64,000 nt of DNA from Tabrizicola_A aquatica (GTDB lineage Bacteria; Pseudomonadota; Alphaproteobacteria; Rhodobacterales; Rhodobacteraceae). The stretch lies in assembly GCA_965194375.1 (NCBI GenBank), contig CBDAEL010000009.1. One strand, given 5' to 3'. The notes under the pieces were generated by a model that had not been told where the DNA came from, did not search any database, and saw nothing but the letters and a program-made list of their open reading frames with translations. The translations under genes were made by a program, and so were the position numbers. The first letter of the stretch is position 1. Each line of letters starts with the position of its first letter. Below are positions 7,690 through 15,731 of the stretch, piece after piece.

Positions 7690-7980
7690 CCTTTCCGACA
7701 CTTCAAGACGAGCCCACCGATAATCTGACTTGCAGCGATGCTGTAGGTCCGGTTCCCGATGTCGTTGCGCAACGTCGAACACTTGCTACACGAACGCGTG
7801 ACCAAGATTAGCCACGAAACCAAGCGCAACTGGTGGAGCAGGTTCGGTCCGATGTTTGCCGCAGAACTCTGGGGCTAGGGGGTGGATCTAATGAGCGGGA
7901 GCAAGCATTGGCGCTCGCCTCTCGACGAGGTCTACTTGCAGATCAACGGCCTGACACACTACCGCTGACCGGCGGTCTCG
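7690..7980 (+). pseudogene. IS6-family transposase relic with several in-frame stops
   Basis: Reading one frame through stops recovers an IS6-type transposase N-terminus: FRHFKTSPPII (7693 on), then VRFPMSLRNVEHLLHER, a helix-turn-helix region ending NWWSRFGPMFAAEL, and the start of the catalytic domain, KHWRSPLDEVYLQINGLTHY. Stops interrupt at about 7726, 7744, 7876 and 7966, so it cannot be functional. No similarity is recognisable after 7980, so the catalytic end is lost. The remaining bases of the 606-bp gap (7609-8214) hold no other gene that I recognise. The relic marks the junction between the stress island and the integrative element. Confidence 0.75.
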
Positions 7981-8182
7981 GCGCAAATGCGATGATACCT
8001 CGGCTCACTTTGGCCCTCGCTCTCGTCCTTATCGATTAGCAAACTAGCGGAAATAGGGGCAGCGACTAAGTTGACGTCTCGCATTTGGTGGCATCTCGAA
8101 CTGCCTGCAGCACAAAGGCTAGGCGCGACTGGAGTATTCCGCACAAAATGTCCCCGCGCCGCTATTTGTGCTACTCTGCGAA

Positions 8183-8206
8183 CTGGGGCGGCCTAAGCCG
8201 CCCCAG
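8183..8206 (-). terminator. Strong hairpin after the DUF3987 gene
   Basis: CTGGGGCGGC and GCCGCCCCAG form a perfect 10-bp stem with a CTAA loop, 9 bp beyond the stop of the minus-strand DUF3987 gene. There is no U-run, so termination may need Rho. It may also sit at the element edge. Confidence 0.55.
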
Positions 8207-8214
8207 CAAAGGGG

Positions 8215-9699
8215 TCAGCCCCGCACTACCTTGAATGCCTCCTTCCGCAGCTTGCCACCAACAATCGACAGCTCGGGCAAAGCAACTACAGCCCTGTGCT
8301 CGATCAGCGATGCCACCAGCCGCTTTGCAAGCTTGGTGTCGCGCAGCGCATTCGGTCCACGCTGGACGATGTCCGAGATAATGAAGTCCTCTTCTTGACG
8401 CTGCTGCAGCCAGCGCAGAAGCTCGTGAAGCTGGCGCGTTTCTGCGGAGATTGCAGATGCCCCCAACAGGCGTGCCGCCTCGTGAAGATAGAAGCTGGCG
8501 AGGGTCACTGCACTTTCCATGGTGCGTCCCGAAACTTCGGCCGCATCGATGTTTTCGAAGAGGGTCAGGACCCCCGCAATCCTTGTAGCCTGCTCGGCGG
8601 ACTTCGACGCGAAGGCTCGCACCTCGCTGAACTCGCGGAACGGAGCCTGCGCCAACTCCACCTCCTCGTAGTAGCTCCTAAGGGTGGCCTTTGCCTCCGA
8701 CGAGAGCGGCAAGAGGCGTGGCGCCAGTTCTTGACGGCTGCCTGACACGGTGGGGAAGGCGAGCGACAAAAGGTCGGTGATCCGCGCCGCGAACGCTGCC
8801 ACTGTATTCATACTTTGTGGCGACGGCACGTGGCGGACGCGCTTACCAATCTGGCTTGCCGGAGACACAAGCAGAAACCGCGCAAGAAAGCCCTGCTGCG
8901 CAGCGACCGTGTCTGCAAGAAGGGGCGCGGCGAGAACCGGCTGAACCATAAGGTGGCAGCCAAAGCGACGATTTCCGATCGTGGCTGTCCCGTCACCTGA
9001 ACGGGTGCGCGTAACAGAGCTACCGTCCCAGAGGGCGGAGAAGCCCGAGACGGTGCGCACCCGGCTTTCCGCGCTCATTCCGAAGCCACCAAGGAAGATA
9101 CCTCCTTCATCATTAAAAAGTCCCATAGAAGGCTGGCCTTCGAGGAAGTATTTCACCAGCCCTTCGATGGTGACGTCTGAGGCAAGCCGCTCCGGCCGCA
9201 GCGGCGCGAGCGGTTCGGTCATGGCATGTGCCTGTAGGTCGGCGAAGCGTGCGGCCTCGCCTTCCTTTGTCTCGCTCTTGCCCGGTCGCGCAAGCTTCCG
9301 CTGGGCTTCTTCCCACGCCCGCATTTCAGCGGCATACCACTTGCGTGCTACAGCGTGCTCAATCAAATCACCCTTCAGCTTCTCGTCAAAGCCGCGCATG
9401 ACGAGCCTATCGCAACTGCTCTTGCGCTCGCCACTCTCGGCGATGGTCAACAGGAACAGAGAGGTAGGGCCGCTGCCCGCGAGCGTTTCGACATCCGCGT
9501 GGCCCTGCACGGCCAATGAGGCTGCACCAAGCGCAGACTGCGCGGCGATTGCCAGCGGAGCCATAGTCAGGTCGTGGACGGCGCGAACGATATCCCTGAG
9601 CGGACCGAGCGTGTCATCCGGGTAGGGCGCTGCTTCACCAATTGGAGGCAGGAACGGCTCGGGTGCGGCGCTGTGTTCGATGTTGAACTCGTTCATCAC
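8215..9699 (-). CDS. DUF3987 domain protein of a mobile element
   Basis: The product is 494 residues and fits the DUF3987 (YfjI-like) family found in phages, satellites and integrative elements next to primases. It has an NTPase-like glycine-rich motif, ESGERKSSCDR (about residues 89-99), and a central segment MGLFNDEGGIFLGGFGMSAE that is characteristic of the family. It probably acts with the primase in element replication, perhaps as a helicase-like partner, but the reaction is not established. The start overlaps the primase stop by 4 bp, so the two are translationally coupled. A strong hairpin follows the stop. Confidence 0.8.
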   Translation of the reverse strand: MMNEFNIEHSAAPEPFLPPIGEAAPYPDDTLGPLRDIVRAVHDLTMAPLAIAAQSALGAASLAVQGHADVETLAGSGPTSLFLLTIAESGERKSSCDRLVMRGFDEKLKGDLIEHAVARKWYAAEMRAWEEAQRKLARPGKSETKEGEAARFADLQAHAMTEPLAPLRPERLASDVTIEGLVKYFLEGQPSMGLFNDEGGIFLGGFGMSAESRVRTVSGFSALWDGSSVTRTRSGDGTATIGNRRFGCHLMVQPVLAAPLLADTVAAQQGFLARFLLVSPASQIGKRVRHVPSPQSMNTVAAFAARITDLLSLAFPTVSGSRQELAPRLLPLSSEAKATLRSYYEEVELAQAPFREFSEVRAFASKSAEQATRIAGVLTLFENIDAAEVSGRTMESAVTLASFYLHEAARLLGASAISAETRQLHELLRWLQQRQEEDFIISDIVQRGPNALRDTKLAKRLVASLIEHRAVVALPELSIVGGKLRKEAFKVVRG

Positions 9700-10550
9700 T
9701 TCAGCCCCCGCTTGATCATCAACTCGTCGTTCACATCCATCTGCTTGGGCGAGATCACCGACTTTGCGGGCCAGCCGAGTTGCGCAGCCCGCTCGCCGAG
9801 GTCGAAGGCCGCTTCTCGCCCAACGTCGTCACCGTCTGCATAGACGACGAGCGAGGTGCGCCACACAGGCAACTGCAGTGCCCTCATTCCGCCTGCTGAG
9901 AGAGCGGCCCAGATCGAGAAGCCCTCTGGATGGTAAAGGGTTTTCGCAGACAGGGCCGTTTCGAGGCCTTCCGCGACCACCAGTCCGCGGTGTCCTGCCG
10001 AAAGGCGAACTGCCCCGCCTGTCACCGGCCCCAGCATCGAGCGGTAGCGCTTCTTGCCATCCGGCGTTAGGAAAGTGCGGTGCAGGCCCACAAACGCATC
10101 CACGCGCTCAACCTTACCCAAGATGCAGGGGTACATGAGGCCGTCGTCGGAGAGCTTGTGTGAAGGGTGCAGACGGAGTGCATCGTAGCCGCTCTCGATG
10201 CCTCGACTGTTCAAGTACTGCTCGCCGAGTGTGCCATTGATCGGGACCGCTTCTTCCCAGAGGTGACGGGCAAACGCGACACGCCGCTCTACAGCCGCCT
10301 GCTCGCGGATCTCTTGAGAGCGGATCTGGCTTGGATTTGCGACGATGTCTGACATCTGGGTGCGGCTCAGACCGCTGGCGTCGAGGATCTCCTTGAAGGT
10401 GCAGCCAGCGTGGCACTTAAGCAGCAACCGGCCATCGTTTCCGATGCCGATGCTGAGGCTGTTGTGACGATCATGATGCGCGGGGCAGCGGTCAGAGTAG
10501 CCCCTACCGCAGCGCTTGGCGCGAGGGGAAAGTGGGAAGGGGATGTTCAT
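9696..10550 (-). CDS. Zinc-finger and Toprim-domain primase-like protein
   Basis: The product is 284 residues. The N-terminus carries a CHC2-like zinc-binding region (Cys/His in RCPAHHD and LKCHAGC, about residues 22-52). The C-terminal half holds a Toprim domain with GLVVAEGLETALS (about residues 190-205) and the metal-binding DxD-type segment LVVYADGDDVGREAA. Such proteins make or bind primers during replication of mobile elements. GGAGAAAACG precedes the ATG at 10550. It is coupled by a 4-bp overlap to the DUF3987 gene and lies downstream of the AlpA regulator. No separate helicase domain is fused. Confidence 0.8.
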   Translation of the reverse strand: MNIPFPLSPRAKRCGRGYSDRCPAHHDRHNSLSIGIGNDGRLLLKCHAGCTFKEILDASGLSRTQMSDIVANPSQIRSQEIREQAAVERRVAFARHLWEEAVPINGTLGEQYLNSRGIESGYDALRLHPSHKLSDDGLMYPCILGKVERVDAFVGLHRTFLTPDGKKRYRSMLGPVTGGAVRLSAGHRGLVVAEGLETALSAKTLYHPEGFSIWAALSAGGMRALQLPVWRTSLVVYADGDDVGREAAFDLGERAAQLGWPAKSVISPKQMDVNDELMIKRGLK

Positions 10551-10653
10551 CGTTTTCTCCAGAACATTGCCCGCCTTTGCACAGTGAAGTAGAATAGAGG
10601 TCCGCCAAGACCTGAGCCACCGTACTTCCGTGAAGGGGGGCGGTGGTTTTCAA

Positions 10654-10917
10654 TTAGCGGGAAGAGTGTGCGTTTGCGTTTGTGGCAGCCACCCCTAGGG
10701 ACCCAACGGTATCTGGGTGGGGGTTGGTTCTGAAGGTGGGCGCAGCAGACAGCGTGGCAATCCACGCTTCAACGTCACTCTGCCTCCAGCCAACGGAGCG
10801 GGCACCGAGAATGACAGGGCTCGGGAACCTTCCGTTCCGAACTCGATCATAGATGGTGCTACGGGCCAGCCCCGTTATGGCTTCTACTTCAGGACGTCGA
10901 AGAATTCGGTCGGTCAT
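10654..10917 (-). CDS. AlpA-family excisionase/regulator
   Basis: The product is 87 residues. The N-terminal 60 residues form a winged helix-turn-helix of the AlpA type: RRPEVEAITGLARSTIYDRV then GRFPSPVILG and VGWRQSDVEAWI. AlpA proteins bind DNA near attachment sites or early promoters and control excision of satellite-like elements. The ATG at 10917 follows a consensus AAGGAGG ribosome site; a longer frame to 10989 is not needed. The tail after residue 65 is low-complexity. It lies between the primase and the gene next to the integrase, as expected for an element switch gene. Confidence 0.85.
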   Translation of the reverse strand: MTDRILRRPEVEAITGLARSTIYDRVRNGRFPSPVILGARSVGWRQSDVEAWIATLSAAPTFRTNPHPDTVGSLGVAATNANAHSSR

Positions 10918-11028
10918 CGTGATCCTCCTTGGATGCATCTGATGCCGACAAGATGTGAGGAGCGGTGGACGGAAAAAATTCCCCAACAATCACCCAGGGT
11001 ACTTTCGTTAGGGGGATTGATTGTGGGT

Positions 11029-11694
11029 TTAGCGCAGGAGCCGACGTCCAGGCTTTGCTATGCTGGGTCGTTCGCGACGCGCTTGCTCCCATCCCAGACT
11101 GAATTGATTTTCTGATAAGCACCGCTGCCCGATAATTTTGCGCGCGGCTGACCGCGTTTCAAACTGCCCCGCATCGAACAGCTTGATTAGTTCCTGCGCG
11201 ATCTGCTTGGCCCTCAATCGACCTTTCGCTTCGGGGGTGCTGGCCATTGCTTCGGCGCGAGCTGCACTCTCCGTCATGAACTTCTTGTAGTCTGCTTCTT
11301 TGATGACGATCGGAGAAAACAGGAACGGCCCAAAGCGACGGCGCAGGTCTTCCTCAGGCACCCGAGGTTCGCCTGCACAAGTTTCGCTCCACCTGCCCGA
11401 GCCAATTGTGCCAACCGTCAGATTTACGTGGTCATTCTCCCAATCTCCAGAATTGACTGGCTCTAGCAGTTGACTTGAGACCGAAACCACTCCGGATGGC
11501 GTCATACAGCCGACCTCTGCTTCGCTGAGCAGCCAGTAAACGCTGTCACAGGTCGAGAAGTGAAGCAGGTGCATGCGATATGCTTCCCCCTCCGCCTGCC
11601 ATTCTGAAGGGTTTGCCCGGTATTTCTCATCCAGCAGATCGTGGATTTCCCGGGTTATTTCACTGAGGGGCTTCCAGCCCTTCTTATAGAACAT
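11029..11694 (-). CDS. Hypothetical protein of the integrative element
   Basis: I do not recognise this 221-residue protein. It begins MFYKKGWKPLSEITREIHDL, has a central segment rich in Trp, Cys and acidic residues, and a basic Arg/Lys-rich C-terminus with an Ala-rich helix (TESAARAEAMA). There is no signal peptide or membrane segment. The start at 11694 lies 8 bp beyond the integrase stop, whereas an upstream start at 11733 would overlap it; only a weak AGG is present. It is probably cotranscribed with the integrase. The basic C-terminus could bind nucleic acid, but no function is claimed. Confidence 0.6.
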   Translation of the reverse strand: MFYKKGWKPLSEITREIHDLLDEKYRANPSEWQAEGEAYRMHLLHFSTCDSVYWLLSEAEVGCMTPSGVVSVSSQLLEPVNSGDWENDHVNLTVGTIGSGRWSETCAGEPRVPEEDLRRRFGPFLFSPIVIKEADYKKFMTESAARAEAMASTPEAKGRLRAKQIAQELIKLFDAGQFETRSAARKIIGQRCLSENQFSLGWEQARRERPSIAKPGRRLLR

Positions 11695-11702
11695 AGTGCG
11701 AC

Positions 11703-12914
11703 CTACGCTGGACGGGTGACGAAATCGGCCCAATCCTGAAGCACCTTCCGCCGCTCCTCAAGCAGATCAACACGGTTGTACGCTGCGTCGAGATACTTCG
11801 GTTGGTGAGCCTTGATCAGGTCAGAAACCTGCTTGTCGACGCCGCTTTCGGCGCACCAAGAGCCCAGCGTGGCACGGAACCCGTGGGTCGTGATGTCGTC
11901 GAACCGTTTCACAGCGTAGAGCATAGCATTCTCCGACATCGGCTTGCCGCTCCCACTGTCAAAGACGAAGCCTTCCTTCTTGCCGAGGTCGTGGAGCAGT
12001 TGGAGCTTCTCCAGCGCTTGCCGCGACAATGGCTGGCGGTGCGCTTTCCGCTTCTTCATGTTTTCGGCGGGTGTCACCCAGATCGCGTGTTCGAAGTCGA
12101 TCTGGTCCCACGTCATCTTGCGAATTTCGCCTGTGCGCTTGCCCAGTAGCACCGCCAGAGCGATGCCCACATGTGTGTGCACGCCCATCCTTGGTCGTGA
12201 GTGTAGCCACTGCCAGAACTCGGGTGCGCGCTCGTAGGCCAAGGCGCTGAAATGCTCGACCAGATGCTGCTTCTTGGGCATCGAGCGCGGCGGCGGGGTG
12301 GGATTGTCCTCGCGCAGTGCATGATCGATCGCATAGTCGAACACTCGCCCGATGTTACCACGAACCTTGGAGGCGGTGGGGTTGTGGTTGACCCACAGGT
12401 CGTGCAGGGCATCGACGATCTCGCGGCGTCGGATCTCGTTGATCGGCCTGCGCCCAAGCTTTGGGAAGACGTGATCCTCCAACTGCTGCAGCACCTGCCG
12501 TTTGTAAGGCCCTTCGGAAAGGCCTCCTTTTAGATGCTTCTCGTACCATTCCCGCGCGACAATTTCGAAGGTCGGGGTGACCCTGTCCCCGGCCACCTTC
12601 TCCCCACGCACAACAGCTGCCAAGCGATCTGGGTCAAGCGTGAGCTTCAAGCCATTCCTGATCGCCTGCACGCTGTGACCTTGGTCAGCGAGGCGAATGA
12701 TGACCGGTGTGACCGCGCGTGCATCTGTCGCGCTGACCTCGGGCCAAGGTCCAATCGTAAATGGAGTGCGCTTACCTGCAATAGTCGTGCGGCAAAGCCA
12801 GGACACGGCTCCTGATGCCCGCGTGTGCAGGTACAGGTTCGGCGTTCCGTCTGGTGTCTGCTTCTCGAGCTTGTGGCGCGCCAGCGCCTCGATTGCCTTG
12901 TGGGTCAATGGCAT
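11703..12914 (-). CDS. int: Tyrosine recombinase / integrase with arm-binding domain (P4-type)
   Basis: This site-specific recombinase integrates and excises the element. The product is 403 residues, the usual length for P4-type integrases. The N-terminal arm-type DNA-binding domain (about 1-90) carries LYLHTRASGAVSWLCR. The catalytic domain has Arg260 (GKRTGEIR), His344 and Arg347 (THGFRATLG), His370 (KAHQP) and the nucleophile Tyr379 (DAAYNR). All expected residues are present, so it looks active. The ATG at 12914 is supported by AGGA seven bases upstream. It is the last recognised element gene on this side; upstream lies an A+T-rich gap. Confidence 0.9.
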   Translation of the reverse strand: MPLTHKAIEALARHKLEKQTPDGTPNLYLHTRASGAVSWLCRTTIAGKRTPFTIGPWPEVSATDARAVTPVIIRLADQGHSVQAIRNGLKLTLDPDRLAAVVRGEKVAGDRVTPTFEIVAREWYEKHLKGGLSEGPYKRQVLQQLEDHVFPKLGRRPINEIRRREIVDALHDLWVNHNPTASKVRGNIGRVFDYAIDHALREDNPTPPPRSMPKKQHLVEHFSALAYERAPEFWQWLHSRPRMGVHTHVGIALAVLLGKRTGEIRKMTWDQIDFEHAIWVTPAENMKKRKAHRQPLSRQALEKLQLLHDLGKKEGFVFDSGSGKPMSENAMLYAVKRFDDITTHGFRATLGSWCAESGVDKQVSDLIKAHQPKYLDAAYNRVDLLEERRKVLQDWADFVTRPA

Positions 12915-13312
12915 GGACACATCCTGTTTCGTATACCTCCAGTATACCGATATGCGCCTGGCTTTCACTGGTCAAGTATGGAACTCTATGGACAGATAGA
13001 CGTGAAAAATGTTTTAAATATATAAATTATCAGTGAATTCTAAGTCTTACTAGGCACACGATGGACTAACATGTGGAGGACTTCCACTCCGCCACTTGCC
13101 CTCACCGCAATCGTCATGTGCCAGCTCCAAAGCTCGAAGCTGCGCTGTCCTAAGCCGGATCCGGAGCGGCCCCAACTGACGGTCATTGACAGGATGGCTG
13201 AGCGCGTTCGTCGCGTGCGCGCTAGCGTGTGTCGATTTGCACCTTCATCCCATCTAACCGCATGGAGTCACGTGCCGCCTCCTTGCCAAGCTGAGTTGAG
13301 CAGCAGCGCCTT
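12915..13312. other. 398-bp gap between integrase and phnM, partly A+T-rich
   Basis: No gene is supported here. The part nearest the integrase (about 12990-13060) is clearly A+T-rich compared with the rest of the window and probably holds the integrase promoter and one attachment site. No tRNA 3' end or obvious direct repeat was found. Confidence 0.4.
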
Positions 13313-14455
13313 TCATCCCATGCGACGCCCTTGCACCCAGGTGCCCCGCAGTGCAGCGGCGCCTCTGACGCGCGCGACGCGGATGAGGTCCGCCCGCGCT
13401 CCAAGCGTCAGCTGCCCCCGGTCTTGCAGGCCCACCGCTGCCGCCGGGGCAGAGGTCACCGTTCGCATGCCGCGCGCCACATCGCCCCACAGATCCCCGA
13501 GCATCAGCGCGGCCGACAAGAGCGCCGAGGGCACATAGTCCGAGGACAGGATGTCCAGCAGGTCGGCTTCGGCCAGCTTTTGCGCGGCGACATTGCCCGA
13601 ATGCGATCCGCCCCGGATCAGGTTGGGCGCGCCCATCATCACCTTAATGCCGTGGTCATGGCAGGCGCGGGCTGCCTCGACCGTGGTGGGAAATTCGGCA
13701 AAGTGCGCACCATGTCGGGCTGAGATCGCCACCTGTTCGGCGGTGGTGTCATCATGGCTGGCCAACACCGCCCCAAACCGGCGGGTTTCGGTCACGGCGG
13801 CTGCTTCATGCGCGGCACCAAGGCGCTGGGACAGCGCCACTTGATCGGCGACATGGCTTTCAAATTCTGTCTCGGACAGCCCGTGCTTGCCGCAGACATA
13901 GGCGCGCAGCTGGTTCAGATCGCGGAATTGGCGCTGGCCGGGCGTATGGTCCATCAGGCTGACAATGCCGATCCGGTCATCGGGGCCGAACTTGGCCAAC
14001 TCGTCAATCAGGGTTTCCGAACAGACCTCGGCGCGCAGATGCAGGAAATGGCTGATCCGCAGGGCGCCTGTGGCACGCAGGTCCAAGATCTCATCAGCCA
14101 AAAGCCGGGCGTACTCGCCGTAATTGGCCTTCTTGTTCGACACAACCGACCCCACCCGTAGGGCATCGAACACCGTGGTGATCCCGACACTTGCCAGTTC
14201 AGCATCATGGGCGATGATGGCGCTGGCATGGGGCCAGTTGACGCGAGGGCGCGGCTCGATGTGGCGCTCTAGATTGTCGGTGTGCAACTCGATCAGGCCG
14301 GGCATCAGCAAGTCGCCTTCACAGTCGATGGCCCCTTGTGGCACCGAGCCACCCGCATCTATCGCGGCGATTTGGCCGTCTTGCACGCGGATCGCGCCGT
14401 GGATCACCTCATTGGGCAAGACAAGCATGGCATTGGCGAGGATGGTTTCAGTCAT
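13313..14455 (-). CDS. phnM: PhnM, ribose-1-methylphosphonate 5-triphosphate diphosphatase (copy 1)
   Basis: In the C-P lyase pathway PhnM removes pyrophosphate from alpha-D-ribose 1-methylphosphonate 5-triphosphate, giving the 5-phosphate that PhnJ cleaves. The product is 380 residues, normal length, and has an amidohydrolase fold. Metal-site motifs are LIELHTDNLERH (about residues 55-66), DHTPGQRQF and SHDDTTAEQ. It matches E. coli-type PhnM closely in these signatures. The gene stands alone on the minus strand, divergent from the DUF1045 gene, with a TGTCAC/TGTGAC cluster between them that may be a Pho box. A second, more divergent phnM lies at 21.2 kb. Confidence 0.93.
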   Translation of the reverse strand: MTETILANAMLVLPNEVIHGAIRVQDGQIAAIDAGGSVPQGAIDCEGDLLMPGLIELHTDNLERHIEPRPRVNWPHASAIIAHDAELASVGITTVFDALRVGSVVSNKKANYGEYARLLADEILDLRATGALRISHFLHLRAEVCSETLIDELAKFGPDDRIGIVSLMDHTPGQRQFRDLNQLRAYVCGKHGLSETEFESHVADQVALSQRLGAAHEAAAVTETRRFGAVLASHDDTTAEQVAISARHGAHFAEFPTTVEAARACHDHGIKVMMGAPNLIRGGSHSGNVAAQKLAEADLLDILSSDYVPSALLSAALMLGDLWGDVARGMRTVTSAPAAAVGLQDRGQLTLGARADLIRVARVRGAAALRGTWVQGRRMG

Positions 14456-14484
14456 GGGACTTGCCTTCAGAAGAGTTTGAATCG

Positions 14485-14515
14485 ATGTGACAAAGAACTG
14501 TCACAAGCATGTGAC
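14485..14515. promoter_or_regulatory. Candidate Pho-box cluster between phnM and the DUF1045 gene
   Basis: ATGTGAC (14485), CTGTCAC (14498) and ATGTGAC (14509) lie in the 83-bp divergent interval. The last two units are spaced 11 bp apart, the PhoB repeat period, although the second unit is imperfect. The arrangement is partly palindromic and could serve both genes. Confidence 0.4.
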
Positions 14516-14538
14516 GAACGGCGGTTAGGAGGGCGGGC

Positions 14539-15216
14539 ATGGACCAGATGAAACGCTTTGCGATCTATTTCGCGCCGCGCGACGGTGCCTTTGCCGATGC
14601 CGCCGCACATTGGTTGGGTTGGGATGCCCGGACCGGACAATCCGTGGCGCAGCCCAATGTGCCCGGCATGGCCGATCTGACGGCCGCCCCACGCCGCTAT
14701 GGGTTCCATGGCACGATCAAGCCACCTTTCCGGTTGGCCGACGGCACCACGCCGGTGGCGCTGGGTGAGGCTGTGGCCACTCTCGCTGCCAGCCTGCGGG
14801 CGGTGTCGGTTGAGGCTTTGGCCATGGTCCGGCTGGAGGGCTTTCTGGCGCTGATCCCCCAAGGTGACACCGCAGCCTTGGCCGATCTGGCCGCCCGTGT
14901 CGTGCACGGGTTGGAGGCGTTGCGCGCCCCCCTGACCCCGGAAGATATCGCACGCCGTCGTCCAGAAACCCTGACGCCCCGGCAGCGGGAGTTGCTGGCC
15001 GCTTACGGCTATCCCTATGTGATGGAAGAGTTTCAGTTCCATTTGACCTTGTCTGATCGGCTCATTGGTCCGCAGGTCCCGGCCTTTGAGGCCGCGGCCC
15101 AGACCCATTTCGCGGGTCTCTTGCCACAGCCCTTTGAGTTTGAGGATCTGTGCCTCTTTGGCGAAGACCTGAGCGGCCAGTTCCATCTCTTGCACCGCTA
15201 CGCCCTCAGCGCCTGA
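14539..15216 (+). CDS. DUF1045 phosphonate-metabolism protein, 2H phosphoesterase-like
   Basis: The product is 225 residues and belongs to DUF1045, found in alphaproteobacterial phn loci. Two H-x-T/H-x-T-type motifs, FHGTIKPPF (about residues 54-62) and FHLTLSD (about 165-171), mark a 2H phosphoesterase fold, which acts on cyclic phosphates. The locus lacks phnP, whose product opens ribosyl cyclic phosphate; DUF1045 could fill that step, but this is inference. An AGGAGG site precedes the ATG at 14539. It is divergent from phnM and its 3' end overlaps the converging phnN by 19 bp. Confidence 0.8.
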   Translation: MDQMKRFAIYFAPRDGAFADAAAHWLGWDARTGQSVAQPNVPGMADLTAAPRRYGFHGTIKPPFRLADGTTPVALGEAVATLAASLRAVSVEALAMVRLEGFLALIPQGDTAALADLAARVVHGLEALRAPLTPEDIARRRPETLTPRQRELLAAYGYPYVMEEFQFHLTLSDRLIGPQVPAFEAAAQTHFAGLLPQPFEFEDLCLFGEDLSGQFHLLHRYALSA

Positions 15217-15731
15217 AGCAGGCGCGCGATGCCTGTCTCGGGCGTCGCGTCGTTCATGACCTCGAGCACTGGCAGACCTTCAGGAAGCGATTGGGCGGCG
15301 CGGGCAAGGCGTGCGGCAATGTCGGCGCGGGTCTCACGTCCGCGGGCGGCCAGTCGGTCAGCCAAGACGTCCAAGGGCGCGGTGATGTGCAACACTATCA
15401 GGTCTGGGAAGGCCACCTTCGCCTCGGCCAATGCCGCCCGCGATCCGTTCACCACCACATCGCGGCCCTGCGCCAGCGGTGCAAGCTCCACCAACGGCAC
15501 ACCATAGTGCAGCCCATGTGCCTGCCAGTGCAGCGCGAACTCCCCGCGTGTAAGACGGGCGGCGAACTCGGTCTCATCTACACCTTCAAACGGCTCTCCC
15601 CCGGCGGATGATGGCCGCGTGATAACCCGCTGCGCCCAGTGCAGGCGCGGTTCTGCAGCCACGGCCCCGGCCAAGAGCGTGTCTTTGCCCGCGCCCGACG
15701 GGCCGACGACCACAAAAAGCCGCCCCATCAT
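15198..15731 (-). CDS. phnN: PhnN, ribose 1,5-bisphosphokinase
   Basis: PhnN phosphorylates ribose 1,5-bisphosphate to PRPP, the last step that returns the ribose carrier to metabolism. The product is 177 residues, normal for the family, with a guanylate-kinase-like P-loop, VVVGPSGAGKDTLL (about residues 6-19). Two adjacent ATG codons (15731, 15728) could start it. It directly follows phnL with a 4-bp overlap and ends the phnGHIJKLN operon. Its 3' end overlaps the opposing DUF1045 gene by 19 bp. Confidence 0.92.
   Translation of the reverse strand: MMGRLFVVVGPSGAGKDTLLAGAVAAEPRLHWAQRVITRPSSAGGEPFEGVDETEFAARLTRGEFALHWQAHGLHYGVPLVELAPLAQGRDVVVNGSRAALAEAKVAFPDLIVLHITAPLDVLADRLAARGRETRADIAARLARAAQSLPEGLPVLEVMNDATPETGIARLLQALRA

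Larger units (their letters stand above)
8183..12914 (-). mobile_element. Small integrative element (integrase, AlpA, primase, DUF3987)
   Basis: Five minus-strand genes form a compact module: tyrosine integrase, unknown protein, AlpA-family regulator, zinc-finger/Toprim primase and DUF3987 protein. This layout is typical of phage-satellite-like or P4-like islands. No capsid, portal, terminase or conjugation gene is seen, and there is no obvious cargo. The true ends are unknown: no flanking tRNA or matching direct repeats could be found by eye, so the coordinates are simply the gene block plus its terminal hairpin. Confidence 0.6.

Noticed and set aside
12915..13312. A tRNA gene or att direct repeat flanking the integrase
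   Set aside because: No cloverleaf or tRNA 3' end and no repeat shared with 7980-8215 could be found by eye.
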